Below the pieces are notes generated by a model. That model had not been told where the DNA came from, did no database searches, and saw nothing but the letters and a program-made list of their open reading frames with translations. DNA of 64,000 bases from Paenibacillus mangrovi (lineage in GTDB: Bacteria; Bacillota; Bacilli; Paenibacillales; Paenibacillaceae): NCBI RefSeq assembly GCF_022898935.1, contig NZ_JALIRP010000001.1, forward strand, positions 620,001-684,000, read 5' to 3'. This document shows positions 61,157-64,000 of this stretch, one piece after another. Position 1 is the first letter of the stretch. Each line of letters begins with the position of its first letter. Made by a program: the position numbers and the translations under genes.

Positions 61157-61984
61157 ATGTTGACGATTCATGCTTCCAAACAGGATACGATCACACTTGA
61201 TAATAAAGAATTCTTTTTTCTGGCAGGGATATTAGGTTCAGACCGCCTGCTGGGCGTAGAAGACCCTTTTCAGGGATATCTAGCAGAGGAAATTGCCGAA
61301 GAATGGGATGTCGTCAAAGCGTCTCTCCTGAAAAAGGGGTACCTTTTACAGGAAGACAACGGTGTTGAGCTGGCAATGCCTCCTAAGATATTCTCAAGAG
61401 TGGCTATTGCAGGTTTAGCTGAGCGGTCCTGCTGGTTAAGTTATAAGCACAACAATGAAGTATTTGAAGGTTATTTGCATGCAACGAATGAACGTGTCAT
61501 TCAAGTGTGCAAAGCCGAAGAGGATTTCCAGTATAAACTCGATGAACTAGGGACCGTGGATGAAGCATGCGGCAAATTGGTTGAAGAAATGGACCTAAAG
61601 AATTATGCTCCTGACGATACCCCTGCCTTGCTGCTCTCCAAAAAGAAATTCGGTGAAATTTACAGCCGCGTTTCCACACTCTCACTGGATGATCTCAGTG
61701 ATGAGCTGGCTGCAGCTACGAATGATATGGAGGGCTCCATTGCGCTTGCCCGGTGTCTGAAATTCCGGACGGCTGAAGGCGAAATGCGATTTTCAACATG
61801 GACCGGAAGCGGGTGGGAGACGCAAAATGCGGCCTTTATAGTTAATGATTCAATGAACTGGCTTGTCCGCATGAGCATGAGCGGGGATCAAGACTGGTTG
61901 ACCGCAAGTCCTACCAGTAAACAACAATTTCAAGAAATGCTGCTTCTATGGCTGAAGCAGCCCGCAGAATCAGATGGAAGGTGA
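61157..61984 (+). CDS. Secretion-operon protein, possibly EspG-like chaperone
   Basis: A 275-residue soluble protein with an N-terminal alpha/beta part (LDNKEFFFLAGILGSDRLLG) and mixed beta segments (CWLSYKHNNEVFEGYLHATN, MRFSTWTGSGW). I recognise no family with certainty. Its place between the secretion ATPase and the putative secreted protein, plus the size and architecture, recalls EspG, the chaperone of ESX substrates in actinobacteria; this is inference only. GGGGAGGTGG precedes ATG 61157. The putative effector gene starts six bases after its stop. Confidence 0.6.
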   Translation: MLTIHASKQDTITLDNKEFFFLAGILGSDRLLGVEDPFQGYLAEEIAEEWDVVKASLLKKGYLLQEDNGVELAMPPKIFSRVAIAGLAERSCWLSYKHNNEVFEGYLHATNERVIQVCKAEEDFQYKLDELGTVDEACGKLVEEMDLKNYAPDDTPALLLSKKKFGEIYSRVSTLSLDDLSDELAAATNDMEGSIALARCLKFRTAEGEMRFSTWTGSGWETQNAAFIVNDSMNWLVRMSMSGDQDWLTASPTSKQQFQEMLLLWLKQPAESDGR

Positions 61985-61990
61985 TGATCC

Positions 61991-63181
61991 ATGCGTATTT
62001 CTGTAGAACCGGAAGCACTCCGGGCATTAAGTCGTCAGTTGGAACAGAGTGGAGAGCAAATCCGCCAAATGACTGCTTCTTTAAACCAGGCTTTAGGATC
62101 GTTAGTATGGGAAACTTCTATCCGCCAATCTATCTTGAATCAATGGCAGTCCGCTAACCAACAGGGAGAGCGGCTCTATGCTCAGCTGAGCGAATTGGGT
62201 AGAAACGTGCAACAAAAGGCCGGGCAATTCCAGACCGCGGACCAGCAGCATAACTCCATTTTGGACAGTTCAGCATTCTATCATTCTCCGGTTGCCAGCT
62301 TCCGTGCTTCTTGGATCCAGGGCGGCAGTCCGATTCTTCCGGGATACGGTGGGCTCAATGACCCGATCTCAAATCCATCTTCAGCAGTCATGGCCGTTCA
62401 AGGTCAAGGCACAAATGAGAATGGAGTTGACGTCGGTTGGGGCTACCAAGGACCAACCCCTGCAGGCTGGTCTACTCTTGGTTATGGTGCTCTGATGGTG
62501 GGTACGATGGTCAAAAGCGGCTTTAATGTCAATATGAGAAACAACGGCTCAGTTGCGACGATTAAGGGGGCACGTTCACCTTTTGCACTGAATGAAGGCA
62601 TCAGGGGGACGAGATACACTCTGAATAATGCGGCAAATAATCCTCAGGTTTGGAAATTCGTCGATCCGAAAATTGCGGCGAAGGAGTCCCTTTCCATCAA
62701 AGGAATCGGGGGAAAGCTGGGCTACGCCGGGTTGCTGTTTGATACAGGTGTTTCCGGCTATCAGGATTACAAGCAGGGAGGAGCTAGCCGAGCGACCGCT
62801 AGTGTTCTAGTGAACGGTGGCTTGGGACTTGGGACTATGGCCAGCAGTGCCGCCATCGGTGCAGCAGTAGGCTCCGCTGTTCCGGTAGCAGGAACGGCCG
62901 TCGGAGCAGTTGTCGGCTTAGTTTCAGGTGTCGTGATTTCGGCAGTCACGGATATTGAAATTAACGGTAAATCCCTGAAGACCTATGCCGTAGATGGCGT
63001 TGATGCGGCCATTGACGGTACAGTCGAAGGAGCAAAGGTGGCAGCGGAAGGGATCAGTCATGCGGCCCAAGAAACCTTTCACGCCGTATCGGATTCCGTC
63101 AAGGCAGTCTCCCACGGAGCAAGCGAGCTTGCAGACCAGGTGAAAAGTAAAATCGGCAGTTTGGGCAAGATGTTTACCTGA
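61991..63181 (+). CDS. Putative type VII secreted protein with glycine zipper
   Basis: A 396-residue protein. Residues 1-95 form a WXG100-like helical hairpin (W40 in LVWETSIRQS) with FQTAD at 80-84, a variant of the YxxxD/E export signal. A Gly/Asn-rich middle (110-260) includes FDTGVSGYQDYKQGGAS. Residues 275-320 are hydrophobic with GxxxG repeats at G290/294 and G301/305/309/313, a glycine zipper as in membrane-inserting toxins. The tail is a set of amphipathic Ala-rich helices. It is probably a secreted effector, perhaps pore-forming; nothing here shows toxicity. Confidence 0.65.
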   Translation: MRISVEPEALRALSRQLEQSGEQIRQMTASLNQALGSLVWETSIRQSILNQWQSANQQGERLYAQLSELGRNVQQKAGQFQTADQQHNSILDSSAFYHSPVASFRASWIQGGSPILPGYGGLNDPISNPSSAVMAVQGQGTNENGVDVGWGYQGPTPAGWSTLGYGALMVGTMVKSGFNVNMRNNGSVATIKGARSPFALNEGIRGTRYTLNNAANNPQVWKFVDPKIAAKESLSIKGIGGKLGYAGLLFDTGVSGYQDYKQGGASRATASVLVNGGLGLGTMASSAAIGAAVGSAVPVAGTAVGAVVGLVSGVVISAVTDIEINGKSLKTYAVDGVDAAIDGTVEGAKVAAEGISHAAQETFHAVSDSVKAVSHGASELADQVKSKIGSLGKMFT

Positions 63182-63201
63182 AACGAAGGAGTGAGGGATC
63201 G

Positions 63202-63870
63202 ATGAACAGCAGTGTACCCCAGCAAAAGCAAAGTTTCATAGATGATTTTACCGGGGTGTATCCACTCCGTATCATACGGTCACAGACGGTAAGCCTGCTC
63301 CTGCTTCCTAATATACTTCTGCTGATTTTGGCTTTTGCGGATCCTTACCAGCCGTTATGGGCTTGGGTGCTTCTAACCCCACTGGCTGTTCTGGATATCT
63401 TGGGTCTCATGATTGTGCTTTTTCCTGCCAGAATGCAGGCATTTCATTTGTTTTTTCTCGGAGTGCTCGGCATACTGGGATCGGCCGCCTTCACGGCTGC
63501 AGCGAACAAGCTGGCTTACGCAACGCTCGGAATGTCATCTCCTTGGTTTCTGATCGTTACCGGAGCAGGGTACATCATCGTATTCGGACTGCTGTACAGC
63601 ATTCATATCAAACTATTATACGGTGGCTACTATTCACGGGAGGACAATGATATGCCAAGTGAAAATGGCAGCGGGCTTAGAAAATCGCAAGGCATTATTC
63701 TGGCCTTCTCAGGTGCAGGGGTTCTGATTGGGAGCTTGCTGGTCAAAGCCTTTGGAGGCTACAGCATGAAGATCATGCTAATCATACTGCTGCTGCTTAT
63801 TATTGCTCTGGCATACATGATGCTTGCCGGTAATATTCATAAATATATTTTACTGAAAAGAAGACACTAG
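63202..63870 (+). CDS. Six-helix membrane protein, candidate immunity protein
   Basis: A 222-residue integral membrane protein with about six helices (roughly 28-47, 52-74, 78-97, 113-133, 165-185, 190-210) and a hydrophilic loop (SREDNDMPSENGSG) between helices 4 and 5. It starts 20 bases after the putative effector. Membrane immunity proteins commonly sit just downstream of pore-forming type VII toxins, so that role is the leading guess. A structural part of the secretion channel is the alternative. Confidence 0.65.
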   Translation: MNSSVPQQKQSFIDDFTGVYPLRIIRSQTVSLLLLPNILLLILAFADPYQPLWAWVLLTPLAVLDILGLMIVLFPARMQAFHLFFLGVLGILGSAAFTAAANKLAYATLGMSSPWFLIVTGAGYIIVFGLLYSIHIKLLYGGYYSREDNDMPSENGSGLRKSQGIILAFSGAGVLIGSLLVKAFGGYSMKIMLIILLLLIIALAYMMLAGNIHKYILLKRRH

Positions 63871-63933
63871 CTTCCTAATTTTTAACCCAGAAAAGACATA
63901 CATATTGTCAATAGAGAGGATGGTTGAACAACG

Positions 63934-64000
63934 ATGGAAGAACGGGATCACGCGAAATCATTGCTTCCGCTCGGATCGGTAGTTCTGCTCAAAGGCGGCC
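63934..64000 (+). CDS. DUF4176-like protein (partial, cut by window edge)
   Basis: Twenty-two codons are visible: MEERDHAKSLLPLGSVVLLK, then GG. The pattern LPxGSVVxLKGG is the start of the DUF4176 family, small proteins found in type VII effector loci. An in-frame stop lies just upstream, so ATG 63934 is the first possible start; GAGAGGA is 13 bases before it. The gene continues beyond the window. Confidence 0.6.
   Translation, partial: MEERDHAKSLLPLGSVVLLKGG

Noticed and set aside
1-64000. CRISPR arrays, tRNA or rRNA genes, insertion sequences and prophage
   Set aside because: No regularly spaced direct repeats, cloverleaf sequences, transposase genes or phage structural genes were found when reading the window.

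Overview
This window is chromosomal DNA of an endospore-forming Firmicute, most likely Paenibacillus or a close relative. The evidence is the sporulation and germination genes (spoIIIE, sleB, spoVS), a YpdA-type bacillithiol disulfide reductase, many GTG/TTG starts behind strong AGGAGG ribosome binding sites, an Arg T-box, a Bacillus-type SOS box, and gene order that follows the Bacillus subtilis ymf-recA-rny-miaB neighbourhood. I saw no rRNA, tRNA, insertion sequence, prophage or CRISPR array.

Region 1 (1-27.7 kb) is conserved core: ylzJ (partial), spoIIIE, ymfF, ymfH, ymfI, ymfJ, ymfK, ymfM, yajQ, pgsA, cinA, recA, recX, rny, ymdB, spoVS, a dipeptidase, korA-korB, pduL, miaB and ricA. RNase Y (rny), its partner YmdB and the Ric-complex subunit RicA are all here, so much of an RNA-decay and sporulation-control module is close together. 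A ytcD-ytbD-ytbE cassette and the germination lysin gene sleB interrupt this order after spoIIIE.

Region 2 (27.7-44 kb) is mixed metabolism: GNAT, thioesterase, a Nudix/pncB NAD pair, an AcuI-like reductase, moaB, a CobW-type metallochaperone, an OPT transporter with a PqqD-like partner, T-box-controlled argS, an ABC-2-like transporter pair, a HEPN-like protein and a MidA-like methyltransferase fused to TPRs. Conserved order breaks next to a short intergenic repeat that also occurs upstream of miaB.

Region 3 (44-56.4 kb) holds the heterodimeric drug exporter bmrC-bmrD behind a leader peptide and terminator, a second half-size ABC exporter, ypdA, an ArsR-DUF2087 regulator with its operator, and rsgA behind a second, more elaborate leader. 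That second leader has a 28-codon ORF, a strong anti-terminator pairing and three tandem terminator hairpins.

Region 4 (56.7-64 kb) is a type VII (ESX-like) secretion operon: a YukD/EsaB ubiquitin-like protein, a three-ATPase EssC/EccC without FHA domains, an unknown protein in an EspG-like position, a 396-residue WXG-like protein with a glycine zipper (candidate pore-forming effector), a six-helix membrane protein (candidate immunity protein) and the start of a DUF4176-like gene cut by the window edge.

The least expected items are the two leader-peptide attenuators (47.9-48.2 kb and 54.0-54.3 kb) and the glycine-zipper effector/membrane-protein pair in the secretion operon.
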